From: Phycisphaerae bacterium
Lineage (GTDB): Bacteria; Planctomycetota; Phycisphaerae; UBA1845; PWPN01
Reading direction: 5' to 3'
Assembly (NCBI GenBank): GCA_030372985.1
Contig: JAUCQB010000076.1
Span: 1-64,000, forward strand
DNA: 64,000 bases
Both the position numbers and the translations under genes were made by a program. This document shows positions 10,197 to 19,094 of the stretch, in pieces. The stretch's first letter is position 1. Each line of letters starts with the position of its first letter. The notes beneath the pieces are model-generated. The model ran no database searches. It was given only the letters and a program-made list of their open reading frames with translations, and was not told the DNA's origin.

Positions 10197-12077
10197 TCAC
10201 GACCCGACCGAATCGGCCGACCTGCTCAGTTTCGTAAGCGGTGCAGGCACACATGACCGCTCAGCGGCAACAGCCGGTGAGGCCGGTTCGGGCGAGGGCG
10301 GGCACGCCGTCGAGGCGGCCGCTCGCCTGACAGGGATGCTCGGCCCAGGCGGGCGAGCATGCCGGGTGATCGGGCCGCGTCGAAGTCGCCATGCCCAACC
10401 CAGCGTGCGGCGAATGGTCTGAAGCGTGCCCCACATTCCGAGAACCTGCATTCCGGAATCCACGAGGTAGAGCTTGGTCTTAGGTTGGATGATCGCGCGC
10501 AGGAAGCGCAGTGGATTATAGAAGTACAGGTACGCCAGCATGATGTTCAACTGCTTTCGCCAAGGCCGCGGATCGCTGGACGCCACCACGTAGTTGCCGT
10601 CCAGCATGTGCTGCTCCACCCTGCGCCCGCCGGCGGCGGCATACACGAGGCCGGAAGTGAAGTTCTCCTCATATCCCCGCGAACCCGTCGCCGGTGTGAT
10701 CATCAGCACTTGCAGACCGGCGGCGCCGGCTCGGCGAAGGCGACGCACCTGGTTCAGCAGGCCCCGGGGCTCACCTCGCGTATACAGAGGCTGGCCATCG
10801 TGGTGCATCATCATCGGCATCGGGACGATGCCGTGATGGGACAAGAGACGGAAAGCCTCTTCCGTTCCACTGACGCTCTGGCCTTTCTTGATCAGCGCGC
10901 CGGTCATGTCTTCCACGCCAAGCCACAAGGCCCTCATTCCACTTGCCCGGATGGCTGAGAGATGGTCCCGCATCTGGAGGGTGTCGTGAACCGTCACCTC
11001 GGTCGCCCAGCGAAAGATCTTGCGGAACCTGGTTCCGTTAATCGAAGTGCGAGCCAGGGTCTCGACAATCTCCAGCGTCCGCTGCTTGTCGTTGAAGAAG
11101 TTGTCGTCCGTGCCGAAGAAGTACTTGATGCCGTACTCCTGGTGCAGCCGGGTGAACTCGTCGGCAATGCGCGCCGCGCTCTTGGCCCGATGCTGTCGCT
11201 GGTTGTATGCCGGTATGGGACAATAGGGACAGTTGAACTTGCAGCCGAAGGTCAGCACCAGCGATGCGAGCGGGCTGTACCTCCGCATGCGTCCGGCCGG
11301 CAGGCTCGCATTGGCCAGGGTGGCTTCGCGGCTCGGCGGTTCGAGGAGTCGATATCCCAGCACCGGGTGCGGCAGTTCGTCAAGGTCGCCGAGCAGCCGT
11401 TGTGTGCCGGTATCGACCAACTCCTCCGCCACGCCCTCTTTCTCGCCCCGGGCGTACACCAGGCCGGGGATGTCGTCGAGCATGCCGTCGTCGCGGGCCC
11501 GTTGAAAGGCCGACCGCAACGGTTCACCTTCTGCCCGAACGCTCAGCAGGACCTCCATCAGGTTGAGCAGGACGTATTCTTCGCCGGTCACGGCCACGTC
11601 GGCACCCCAGCACTGGTCGGGATCGGAATTGAACACGTCCCACGGCTCGTAGATGGCCTTCGGACCGCCCGCGATGATCAGGGGCCTGTTGGCAGGGTCG
11701 ATCTGGCAGGCTTCGCGAATCAGGGCGTGACACCGGGCAGTGTGAATCTGCATGCTCGAAACCATGAATAGATCCGGCACGCGCCCGTCGAGCCGCATCA
11801 GGCTGGGCTTGAAGTTGGGGCTCCACTGCTGCAGAACGATCCGAGTCTTCGAAAACCCGATGTCCGCCATCGCCGAGCCGATTGCCCGCACGCCCGCGGG
11901 AACCATGCGCGTATCGGCGTAGATGAAAGGGAGCATTCGCGTGCGGTGGTCAAAGGCACAGGCAATCACGCTTGCCAGGTCGTGCTTGCCTGAGAGTCGG
12001 CGCAGGGAGTCGCGCAGGCCGGTCATCTGGCCCGGCTTGAGCAACTCATCGCCGCGTGCCCGACGCGGTATCTCCAT
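10197..12077 (-). CDS. B12-binding-like radical SAM protein
   Basis: A 626-residue radical SAM enzyme. The [4Fe-4S] motif is C279-x3-C283-x2-C286 (CKFNCPYC). The first 230 residues resemble the Rossmann-like cobalamin-binding domain often placed before the radical SAM barrel (LIIAGGPKAIYEP, then GADVAVTGEEY). The aspartate-histidine pair that ligates B12 is not obvious, so cofactor use is uncertain. The last 60 residues are proline-, alanine- and arginine-rich and look disordered. Nothing in the neighbourhood identifies the substrate. Confidence 0.82.
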   Translation of the reverse strand: MEIPRRARGDELLKPGQMTGLRDSLRRLSGKHDLASVIACAFDHRTRMLPFIYADTRMVPAGVRAIGSAMADIGFSKTRIVLQQWSPNFKPSLMRLDGRVPDLFMVSSMQIHTARCHALIREACQIDPANRPLIIAGGPKAIYEPWDVFNSDPDQCWGADVAVTGEEYVLLNLMEVLLSVRAEGEPLRSAFQRARDDGMLDDIPGLVYARGEKEGVAEELVDTGTQRLLGDLDELPHPVLGYRLLEPPSREATLANASLPAGRMRRYSPLASLVLTFGCKFNCPYCPIPAYNQRQHRAKSAARIADEFTRLHQEYGIKYFFGTDDNFFNDKQRTLEIVETLARTSINGTRFRKIFRWATEVTVHDTLQMRDHLSAIRASGMRALWLGVEDMTGALIKKGQSVSGTEEAFRLLSHHGIVPMPMMMHHDGQPLYTRGEPRGLLNQVRRLRRAGAAGLQVLMITPATGSRGYEENFTSGLVYAAAGGRRVEQHMLDGNYVVASSDPRPWRKQLNIMLAYLYFYNPLRFLRAIIQPKTKLYLVDSGMQVLGMWGTLQTIRRTLGWAWRLRRGPITRHARPPGPSIPVRRAAASTACPPSPEPASPAVAAERSCVPAPLTKLSRSADSVGS

Positions 12078-12286
12078 GCCAGAACACCCCGCTGATCAGG
12101 CGAACCGGGCTTCGGTTGTCGCCGGACGTCACATCGTTGTCTGACCTTCACTGCCGAGGCAAACAGCATAGACGCAGGCCGCGGATTTGTCGAGTTGAAG
12201 ACCATCAGAACCGGGGACAGAAGGTCACTGCCGCGATCGAAATGCATGAACCCACCCGTCGTATCGGCATGCATCAGCCGTCCCGA

Positions 12287-13147
12287 TTATGGCACAGCGG
12301 GTGTTGAGGTGAAGCCCAATTCGGGCGGAGTCGCGCCCAACTCCTCAAAGGTAAACGGCCGACCGCATTCGGGGCAACGTTGCTCGGTCAGGCCATACAG
12401 GTAGTAATCGCAGCTCGGGCAGTGGCCCTTCGACTCGTAGAACGGGGCCAATCGGCAGGTCAACAACTGGCCGAAGGTGCGCAGCCAGGTTTGGTTGGTC
12501 AGCACGGCCGCCTCGCCCACCGAAGCCAGCACGATGATCAGGCATGCAGCCAGCGACAGGTAAAGACCGTAAAGGGGATCGCCGAAGGCCAGCCAAAAGC
12601 CGAACCAGACCAGCCCCGACAGGCCACCAAAGAGCCAGAGGCACAAGCGGCGCTGGTGCGGGCGGCGAATCGCAAGGACCATTCCCGTCAACAGAAGGGG
12701 CGGGCACAGCAGGTTGAGCACGAGACTGACGTAATCCTCGATTACCCAGGGAGGGGCGGACCAGCCACCTCTGAACCCTTGCCAGAGTGTGAAGACCAGC
12801 ACGACAACGGCTGCATAGGCGAGCACAACGACCACCGTCAGCGTGCTCGCGCTCCGAAGCTTGGGCCAGGCGATAAGCAGCGCCAGGGCGCCAATCAGCA
12901 AGGCGGCGCCGAACGCGTAGGCCACAAGATAAACCGCGACAACAGTGAGAACCTCGATCGACCACGAACCGCTCCGCGCTTCATCCAAAACCTCAATCAG
13001 GGAAGTCGCCGGGACAATCGGCACATTGCAGCCTTGAACGGCCGGAAGGAAGAAACAGGCGCTCAGGAGCAGACCCGAAAACAAGCTCAGCACTCGCCAT
13101 TTGCGGGCCCGGCGATCAGGCACGTGGCTCCTGGGTGGCTGGGACAT
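12287..13147 (-). CDS. Membrane protein with C-terminal zinc ribbon
   Basis: A 286-residue protein with about six hydrophobic helices (near residues 18-35, 65-90, 98-118, 138-160, 168-190 and 192-215) and a cytoplasmic tail containing two CxxC knuckles: CPSC near 244 and CPECGRPF near 259. The CPxC...CPECGRPF ribbon recurs in two other genes of this window (55509-55868 and 58944-59267). I infer it is a lineage-specific metal-binding or protein-binding module. Function unknown. Confidence 0.75.
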   Translation of the reverse strand: MSQPPRSHVPDRRARKWRVLSLFSGLLLSACFFLPAVQGCNVPIVPATSLIEVLDEARSGSWSIEVLTVVAVYLVAYAFGAALLIGALALLIAWPKLRSASTLTVVVVLAYAAVVVLVFTLWQGFRGGWSAPPWVIEDYVSLVLNLLCPPLLLTGMVLAIRRPHQRRLCLWLFGGLSGLVWFGFWLAFGDPLYGLYLSLAACLIIVLASVGEAAVLTNQTWLRTFGQLLTCRLAPFYESKGHCPSCDYYLYGLTEQRCPECGRPFTFEELGATPPELGFTSTPAVP

Positions 13148-13357
13148 ATCGAGACAGCTTCAACGACGCCGGCTTCCAGGTCAAGCTGTGCGAAAATGAC
13201 GAGAGCCACCGAGCATGCGCCAGGCCGAGGACCTCAGACAACAGCAGCCGCGGGCAGAGCAAAGCGCCACCCGCGGTGGCGTTATCCCCAATACCTGGTC
13301 CAACCCTCAAAGGGTCGTACCCGGCGAGTGCCAAACCCTCAGCCATGGGATGAATCG

Positions 13358-13618
13358 ATGGCGGATACGTTCCGGCGACGCTGCCGTCGGCTGCTGCTGT
13401 TTCCGGCATGCGCCCTGATCGCTTCCGGCAGTAAGACTCTCGCACGCACTGCTATGCCCGCGGATACACCCGATGGCCCTGCGCTTGATCTTGAGGCCAC
13501 GGGCGGACAAGATGGCCTGACTGTGGCATGGCCGGAACGGGAGCCCGTTTCCAGACCCGTGGGGGATCGGCTCCCAGCCGGTCTGATTGGAGGCGCTTGG
13601 GACATGAGCTCCGAGTGA
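13358..13618 (+). CDS. Possible small secreted protein
   Basis: An 86-residue frame with an arginine-rich start and a hydrophobic segment (LLLFPACALIASGS) that could be a signal peptide, followed by a polar tail with no recognised domain. It ends 24 bp before the ThuA-like fusion gene on the same strand. The frame stays open far upstream against the opposite gene, so the start at 13358 is a guess based on the signal-like sequence. It could be a remnant or not a gene at all. Confidence 0.3.
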   Translation: MADTFRRRCRRLLLFPACALIASGSKTLARTAMPADTPDGPALDLEATGGQDGLTVAWPEREPVSRPVGDRLPAGLIGGAWDMSSE

Positions 13619-13651
13619 GCAGGAACCCTTCCGACAAAGAGGATGTCAGCC

Positions 13652-15754
13652 ATGATCAAATCGATGCTACCCGTGATCGTCTTCGGCGCGGTTGCCGTTT
13701 GTGTGTCCACCGTCCTGGGTGCCGATACCGGCCCGGAGCCCAAGCCACCGGTGCGGACCAACAAGCTCCGGGTATTGATCGTCACCGGCGGGCACGATTT
13801 CCAGCGGAAGGAATTCTTCGAGATGTTCGACAGCCAGCCGGATATCACCTGGCGAGAGGTCCAGCAGCCCGAGGCCCAGAAGTGGTTCGCCCCAGACAAG
13901 GCCGACAGCTACGACGTGATGGTCTGGTACGACATGTACTCGCAGATGACCGAGGAGTCTCGCAAGAACCTTGAGGCCCTGCTCAAGAAAGGCAAGCCGC
14001 TAGTGGCCATGCACCACGCTGCCGGAGACTACCAGGACTGGCCCGAAGCGATCAAGGTCATCGGGGCAAAGTTCAACACCAAACCCGGCCCCACGGAACG
14101 CAAACCCTCGTTCAAGCATGACGTCAAGGTGCCGGTGAAGATCGCCGACCCGCAGCATCCGATCACCCGCTTCATGAAGAACTTCGAGATTGAGGATGAA
14201 ACGTACAAAGACATGGAGTTTCTCGAAGGCACTCATCCGCTGCTCACCACCGATGAGCCGACGAGCGACAGGGTGATCGCCTGGACGCACACCTATCACA
14301 AGAGCCCGGTGGTCTACATCCAGCTCGGACATGACGCCAAGGCATATACAAACCCCAACCTTCGCCGGCTGATCGCACAGTCGATCCGGTCTGTCGCCGG
14401 CCGTCTGCCCGATCCGTCAAGGGAAGGCTTCGTTCAGCTCCTTAACGGAAAGGACTTTACGGGCTGGACGATCGTCGGCGACCCCAAGGGCTTCTGGTTC
14501 ACAGACGGTGTCCTGCGAAGCGAGAGCGGCAAAGGTGGCCAGTGGATGCGGACGAACAGGACATACCGCGATTTCATCCTGCGGGTCGAGTGGCGGATCG
14601 GCAAGGACGGCAACTCGGGCGTGTTCGTGAGAGCCGCGGCAGAGGGCTATCCTTGGGAAACCGGCAGCGAGATCCAGATCAGCAATGAGCCTCGTGATAT
14701 CGCCCACTGCACCGGGTCGCTTTACGGGACCGCGGCCGTCGATCCGCGACCGGACGAGACCGCCGACATCTGGCACATGTTCGAGATCCACTGCCGCGGG
14801 TACCACTACAAGGTCTTCGCGGACAACATCCCCATCGTCGACGTCGATGCCAAGACCATCCCGGCCCTGGCCGCCAAGCCGCTGGAGGGCTATATCGGCG
14901 TCCAGGACTCGCACAACCGAACGTCATACGTGGAGTACCGTGGCATCTGGGTCAAGGAGCTCACACCGATGAGTAGTGACAAGGAGCCGGCCTGGCGCGT
15001 CGGAACGCAGGCGTACACGTTCAACCGGTTCACGTTTTTCGAGGCTGTCGATAAGGCCCAGTCGATCGGGCTCAAGTACATCGAGGCCTATCCGGGCCAA
15101 CGGCTGAGCCCCGGCCTGGGAAGAGCCAAGTTCGATCATGACATGGCCGCCGACCTCAGGCAGACGACCAAGACCAAGCTGGCGGAGGCGGGCATCAGGC
15201 TGGTCAACTACGGTGTGGTCGGCCTGGGCAAGGATGAAGCCTCGGCCCGCAAGGTTTTCGATTTCGCCAAGGATATGGGCATCGAGACTATCGTGTCCGA
15301 GCCGGAGCCCGGAACCTTCGACATGCTCGACAAGCTGACCCAGGAGTACGGAATCAACGTCGCCATTCACAATCATCCCAAGCCGTCACGGTACTGGAAC
15401 CCGGACACGGTCCTGGAGGCGATCAAAGGTACAAACCCCCGGATCGGTGCCTGCGCCGATACCGGCCACTGGATTCGCTCGGGACTCGACCCGATCGAAT
15501 GTCTCAAGAAGCTTGAAGGCCGGATCATCAGCCTGCATCTGAAAGACCTGAACGAGAAGGCGATGACCGCCCACGACGTTCACTGGGGCGAGGGCGTGGC
15601 GAACATGAAGGGCATCCTGGCCGAGCTCAAACGGCAGGGCTTCAAGGGCGTCTTCTCGGCTGAGTACGAGCACAACTGGGAAAACAATCTGCCCGACGTG
15701 GCGGCTTCCGCGAAGAACTTCGAGCAAATGGCGAAGGAACTGGGAATGGACTGA
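13652..15754 (+). CDS. Secreted three-domain protein: ThuA-like, DUF1080 and sugar phosphate isomerase/epimerase
   Basis: A signal peptide (MIKSMLPVIVFGAVAVCVS) is followed by three modules. Residues about 35-250 are ThuA-like, a class I amidotransferase-like fold linked to trehalose and disaccharide use (LIVTGGHDF, AMHHAAGD, YIQLGHDAKAY). Residues about 260-435 are DUF1080, a 3-keto-glucoside hydrolase/concanavalin-like domain (LLNGKDFTGWTI, GNSGVFVRA, EIQISNEP). Residues about 445-700 are a TIM-barrel isomerase/epimerase (metal-site motifs AIHNHP, CADTGHW, SLHLKD, SAEYEHNW). The ATG at 13652 fits the AAAGAGG at 13636-13642 (9-bp spacing) better than the ATG at 13643. ThuA and DUF1080 are often fused; the added epimerase is unusual. 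Confidence 0.88.
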   Translation: MIKSMLPVIVFGAVAVCVSTVLGADTGPEPKPPVRTNKLRVLIVTGGHDFQRKEFFEMFDSQPDITWREVQQPEAQKWFAPDKADSYDVMVWYDMYSQMTEESRKNLEALLKKGKPLVAMHHAAGDYQDWPEAIKVIGAKFNTKPGPTERKPSFKHDVKVPVKIADPQHPITRFMKNFEIEDETYKDMEFLEGTHPLLTTDEPTSDRVIAWTHTYHKSPVVYIQLGHDAKAYTNPNLRRLIAQSIRSVAGRLPDPSREGFVQLLNGKDFTGWTIVGDPKGFWFTDGVLRSESGKGGQWMRTNRTYRDFILRVEWRIGKDGNSGVFVRAAAEGYPWETGSEIQISNEPRDIAHCTGSLYGTAAVDPRPDETADIWHMFEIHCRGYHYKVFADNIPIVDVDAKTIPALAAKPLEGYIGVQDSHNRTSYVEYRGIWVKELTPMSSDKEPAWRVGTQAYTFNRFTFFEAVDKAQSIGLKYIEAYPGQRLSPGLGRAKFDHDMAADLRQTTKTKLAEAGIRLVNYGVVGLGKDEASARKVFDFAKDMGIETIVSEPEPGTFDMLDKLTQEYGINVAIHNHPKPSRYWNPDTVLEAIKGTNPRIGACADTGHWIRSGLDPIECLKKLEGRIISLHLKDLNEKAMTAHDVHWGEGVANMKGILAELKRQGFKGVFSAEYEHNWENNLPDVAASAKNFEQMAKELGMD

Positions 15755-15859
15755 AGCAGACCGTCGTGCTCTCGCTTCGGCAGGAAGGCTGCCGGGGCCG
15801 CAGGTCGCGTGGGGCGCACTTTCGTAGAACCCGCACACAGTGGGTGATCGGTTGAACCG

Positions 15860-16819
15860 ATGTCCGGTAAGCAGCCAAAACAGCGGCTCGCTCCAGCCAA
15901 GCGCCTGCTCGGTCTGCTGTTACTCGGTCTGATCATCGTGGTTTCGATGGTAGGCGGCTTCTGGGCTTCCGGCGGCTTCGCTCGCGAGGAGCCCGGGGCC
16001 ATGGAAGGTTTCGCCCACCAGTTGCTTTTCGTCATCGTGATGGCGGTCTTCGGGGCGATGGTGCTGGCAGGCGGGGTGCTGGCCTACGCGATCGTATACT
16101 ACACCAACGGTCTGACCTCCGACTTTACCCGCCCGTTCTTCGCGTCATTCAAGCCGAGACTTTATTTCGCAAACGTGTTCGTGGGGCTGCTGTTCATCCT
16201 CGGGATTGCATTGCTGATCGGGGCCTTCGCGACGCCGATTCTGGCAAACCTGGGCTTGGGCTCAACGCTCTCCTTTCTCCTGCCGCTGGGCTGCACGCTC
16301 ATTATCATGCAGTTTGTGCTGATGTGGCTGCAGATCTGGTCCCCGCTTGAAAGACGGGTGATCGCAAGAAGGCTCTCTGCCCTGGGCATCACGCCGGAAC
16401 AGATCGAGAGCGGGATCCCCATCGGCATCTCGGACCCGACCCAAAGCAGCTTCCGAAAGATGACGCTGGTGGAGGACGATCTTGGCATGCTGTGGATCGC
16501 CCCGAACCTGCTGATCTACCGGGGCGATACCGACCACTTTGACATCCCAAGGGACCGGTTCATCGCCATGGAGCGAAAGGCCGACGCCGGCAGTACCTCG
16601 GCCTATGCCGGGGCGGTCCACATTATTCTGCGGTTCTTCACCCCCGATGGCCAGGAGCGGCAGGTTCGGTTGCACACCGAGGGCTGCCCGACGCTCAGCC
16701 GGAAGGCCAGGTCGCTCGACGAGTTGGCCGGTCGTCTTCAGGACTGGGTTGACCAGTCCGGCTCTGTCCCGGCCGCAGAAATCGAGGTCCTGGCCATGCC
16801 CCCCGAGGGTAATCAGTGA
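15860..16819 (+). CDS. Hypothetical membrane protein
   Basis: 319 residues. A basic N-terminus leads into four hydrophobic segments (near residues 16-38, 54-80, 100-126 and 132-155). A soluble cytoplasmic half follows, with alternating strand-like segments (FRKMTLVEDDLGMLWIAP, FDIPRDRFIAMERK, HIILRFFTPDGQERQVRLH) that suggest a PH-like beta fold. No named family is recognised. It follows the ThuA fusion gene by about 105 bp on the same strand and may share its transcript. Confidence 0.6.
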   Translation: MSGKQPKQRLAPAKRLLGLLLLGLIIVVSMVGGFWASGGFAREEPGAMEGFAHQLLFVIVMAVFGAMVLAGGVLAYAIVYYTNGLTSDFTRPFFASFKPRLYFANVFVGLLFILGIALLIGAFATPILANLGLGSTLSFLLPLGCTLIIMQFVLMWLQIWSPLERRVIARRLSALGITPEQIESGIPIGISDPTQSSFRKMTLVEDDLGMLWIAPNLLIYRGDTDHFDIPRDRFIAMERKADAGSTSAYAGAVHIILRFFTPDGQERQVRLHTEGCPTLSRKARSLDELAGRLQDWVDQSGSVPAAEIEVLAMPPEGNQ

Positions 16820-17035
16820 TACTTCGCCGGACGGCACCCCGAGTCGGGAACAGGCCGGCGGGCCGTCGGCCATGTGGCCTTGCAAGGGCGTAGGAAAGCG
16901 GCTGAGCCGCGGTTCGCGCCAGATGCTCCAACCTCTGTTTCCAGGTTGATGTGTTCCACCAAGACTGAAGTATTGGGCTTTATACTGTATATGACGTTTG
17001 AGACATTTGGGGGGCAGGATTTCTTCAATTCCATC
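16820..17035. other. Intergenic, no gene seen
   Basis: Lies between the membrane protein gene and the putative promoter of the candidate small RNA. No coding potential or repeat was found; an AT-richer patch lies near 16975-16995. Confidence 0.4.
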
Positions 17036-17063
17036 TTCCAATTGGCCGCCGGTCGGTTACAAT
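17036..17063 (+). promoter_or_regulatory. Putative promoter of the candidate small RNA
   Basis: TTCCAA (17036-17041), a 16-bp spacer and TACAAT (17058-17063) approximate a housekeeping promoter. Transcription would start near 17070, just before the folded segment that ends at the terminator at 17243. Confidence 0.45.
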
Positions 17064-17069
17064 GCACGA

Positions 17070-17243
17070 GTTGCTTCCCCCTTTGGTGCCGTTCTGCTGA
17101 AAGGCGGGACGGCAAGAAGCTAGTCGCAAGGACTGGCAATACCCCTACCTTACGGTCCTGGTTCACCCCGGCCGGGACCATGAGTGCCGGAACTTGCGAT
17201 AGCTCGCCAATGGCCCCGGTCCCCCCTACCGGGGCCTGTTTTT
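17070..17243 (+). ncRNA. Candidate structured small RNA of unknown family
   Basis: No protein frame explains this segment, but it folds well by eye. An outer stem pairs 17083-17088 (TTGGTG) with 17205-17210 (CGCCAA). Inside it are a GAAA-capped hairpin closed by 17089-17092/17109-17112 and a long arm. The long arm pairs 17119-17130 (GCTAgTCGCAAG, one bulged G) with 17193-17203 (CTTGCGATAGC). It continues through a GA/AA internal loop into 17133-17138/17185-17190 and ends in an 8-bp hairpin, 17154-17161/17172-17179. A Rho-independent terminator follows and a promoter-like sequence precedes it. The size (about 175 nt) and long-arm shape recall 6S RNA, but I see no diagnostic motif of 6S, SRP RNA, tmRNA or RNase P. 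The next gene is on the other strand, so this is not a leader. Confidence 0.6.
17212..17243 (+). terminator. Rho-independent terminator
   Basis: A 9-bp GC-rich stem, GGCCCCGGT (17212-17220) with ACCGGGGCC (17228-17236), has a 7-base loop and is followed by TGTTTTT. It ends the candidate small RNA. Confidence 0.8.
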
Positions 17244-17633
17244 GCGCAGGAGTCAAAAACCGCGTTATCGGGCCGAAAAACGGGGTGCACGCGGCGCGAT
17301 TCATCGCCGAGACGCGGCATGTCTCGCCTTGATCGTTGCACTGTCGTGAGCAGATCTGAATCCTGATGGAATCTGATCGCTGTCACGACAGGAACCGTTC
17401 GGGCCGTTCTGTGTTTACCTGCCGGAGAGCAAATCTGCGAGATTTACGATCACGCCTCGCTCGCCCTTGGCCAGCAACGCGCGTTGGTCGCGTTTCGCGA
17501 CGCTGATCGGCGGGCCTTCTTTCCCCGCCGGCACATGCGGGCGATCGAGCCCCTGACCTACGGACATCGACCTCGCCGCCAGCGTCGCCGGGAGCTGACC
17601 TGTTGCGACCTTCAGCCGCCTTCATGTTTGCCG

Positions 17634-18281
17634 TCATCGCCGTCGCCGGAGCGCCGCTGCAGCGGCAAAGATGAGCAGGCAGAGTGCCGACGGCTCGGGA
17701 ACAAAGAGCACGCTGGCATCGCTGAAACCCGGCACATCGGGGTAGGAGTCGAAGCCGATGCTCCCGGCGTTGAACTGGCCGTCGAAGCCGCCCGGGTCGT
17801 ATCCCGACAACATTTTGACCGACGCTTGCCCTACGCCCCACGGGGCAATATCACCCAGCGGGTAAGCGGGGACGTTGCCCGTGGCCAGTGCCGGTGGGTT
17901 CCACACCGTGTCGCTGAGGAAAATCGAGCCGCTGGGGTCGCCATAGAAACACCCATAGTTCTCGATGATCAGCACGGCATCAAGGAGCCAGCTTCCGGTC
18001 AGGTTTTGCACGGTCACCATGTACATGATGCCGGGCCCTGGCACATAAGGGAGCCCGGGCTGCGTCATGAGTTGCGTCCCCGCGGGCGCGCCTTGATAAG
18101 GCAGGTCGATGACCTCGCGATTCACCATGAACTCCGGCGAACCATCCGGGGGAATGGTTCCGCCGGGAGAAAGGTCGATCCACACCGGGCTGATGCTGAA
18201 TTCCTGCCCTGCTGCGGACTGGAGAACCGCAAGCAGCACAACAGTTCCCAGAATTGTCGCCGCCGTGAATGAGTGTCTCAT
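17634..18281 (-). CDS. PEP-CTERM sorting-signal secreted protein
   Basis: 215 residues with an N-terminal signal peptide (MRHSFTAATILGTVVLLAVLQSAAG) and a C-terminal PEP-CTERM tail: VPEPSALCLL, a hydrophobic helix and a final RRRR. In this family the tail is recognised by an exosortase (EpsH/XrtA type) that moves the protein to the outer surface or matrix. No exosortase lies in this window. The body is beta-rich and proline-rich with no catalytic motif. It is isolated from the three PEP-CTERM genes at 33-35 kb and does not resemble them outside the signals. Confidence 0.85.
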   Translation of the reverse strand: MRHSFTAATILGTVVLLAVLQSAAGQEFSISPVWIDLSPGGTIPPDGSPEFMVNREVIDLPYQGAPAGTQLMTQPGLPYVPGPGIMYMVTVQNLTGSWLLDAVLIIENYGCFYGDPSGSIFLSDTVWNPPALATGNVPAYPLGDIAPWGVGQASVKMLSGYDPGGFDGQFNAGSIGFDSYPDVPGFSDASVLFVPEPSALCLLIFAAAAALRRRR

Positions 18282-18395
18282 CGGTTCCTCCTTTCGGACC
18301 CTTCGGTTGAGCCGGCTGGTCTATGCTTGTTGATCTGGCCTCCCGCTTCGCGCGACCGACCGGCCGCCGGCATCCACCGGCCGCCCACGCGGCGC

Positions 18396-18428
18396 AAGAA
18401 AAAGAGAGCCCGCCTTCCGGCGTCTCTC
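18396..18428 (-). terminator. Rho-independent terminator or attenuator on the minus strand
   Basis: Read on the minus strand, GAGAGACGCC-GGAA-GGCGGGCTCTC is followed by TTTTTCTT. It lies about 115 bp upstream of the PEP-CTERM gene start at 18281 and in the same direction. It either ends an unseen transcript coming from 18430-19090 or works as an attenuator in that gene's leader. Confidence 0.65.
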
Positions 18429-19094
18429 TCCCTGTTCGATCCGATCTGCACTCCTACGGTACCTGAACCTGCTTTTCCCTACGGCATGGCCACACTGATG
18501 GCTATTCTCCCATATTTAGGTGGCGGCTTCAAGGCTCTGGATGGCCGGAGGGCAAGGAAACGGGTGGGCCGGGTGATTTCCAGAGGTCCGCGTGGCCGCG
18601 GGTCGGCCTCCGGCGATGCGCCCACGGCCGGCCGATTCCGGCGAACGAGCCGACTTGCCCCGCCAAAGCCGGGATAGGCCGTGTGCCGGGCCTGCCGGCC
18701 CGATTGCCGGCACGGGTGTCTCGCCACAGGGTATCAGCGGCCGGACCTGTGGAGCATCCGAGTCATGCGGGGCGATCGAGACGGGGCACAGGGTTTTCGA
18801 GCCCGTCTGACGGGTGCAAGCCGACCCGCCCTGGGGGAAAACCCCCACCGGCTGCGTCCGATAGCGAAACACGGGCCGACAATCCGGGAAAACCTGTTCG
18901 AAAAATCGCGTCCGCTTGAGAAAGACAGTACCTCTCGGGCATAGCATTGGGTGAGGACACTTCCGCTCCGGCGGGAGAGGTGCACAGAGTCGGGGAGAGG
19001 GCGGGCTGTGCCGGTCGGCCAACACGCTCCAATAGGAGTCCCCATACACAAGTCTTCTGGCTCGGTGGGCCGGTCTGTGCGGCGGAGACGGCAT
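18429..19094. other. Intergenic, hairpin-rich, no gene seen
   Basis: About 670 bp with no convincing protein on either strand. It contains several short hairpins, including CCCGT-CTG-ACGGG near 18803 and GGGGG-AAAA-CCCCC near 18834. A minus-strand terminator sits at its left edge, so an untranslated minus-strand transcript is possible, but no known RNA motif was recognised. Confidence 0.4.

Noticed and set aside
12380-13352. Plus-strand open frame opposite the zinc-ribbon membrane protein
   Set aside because: The minus strand has CxxC motifs and transmembrane helices; only the last part (13358-13618) was kept, as a low-confidence small gene.
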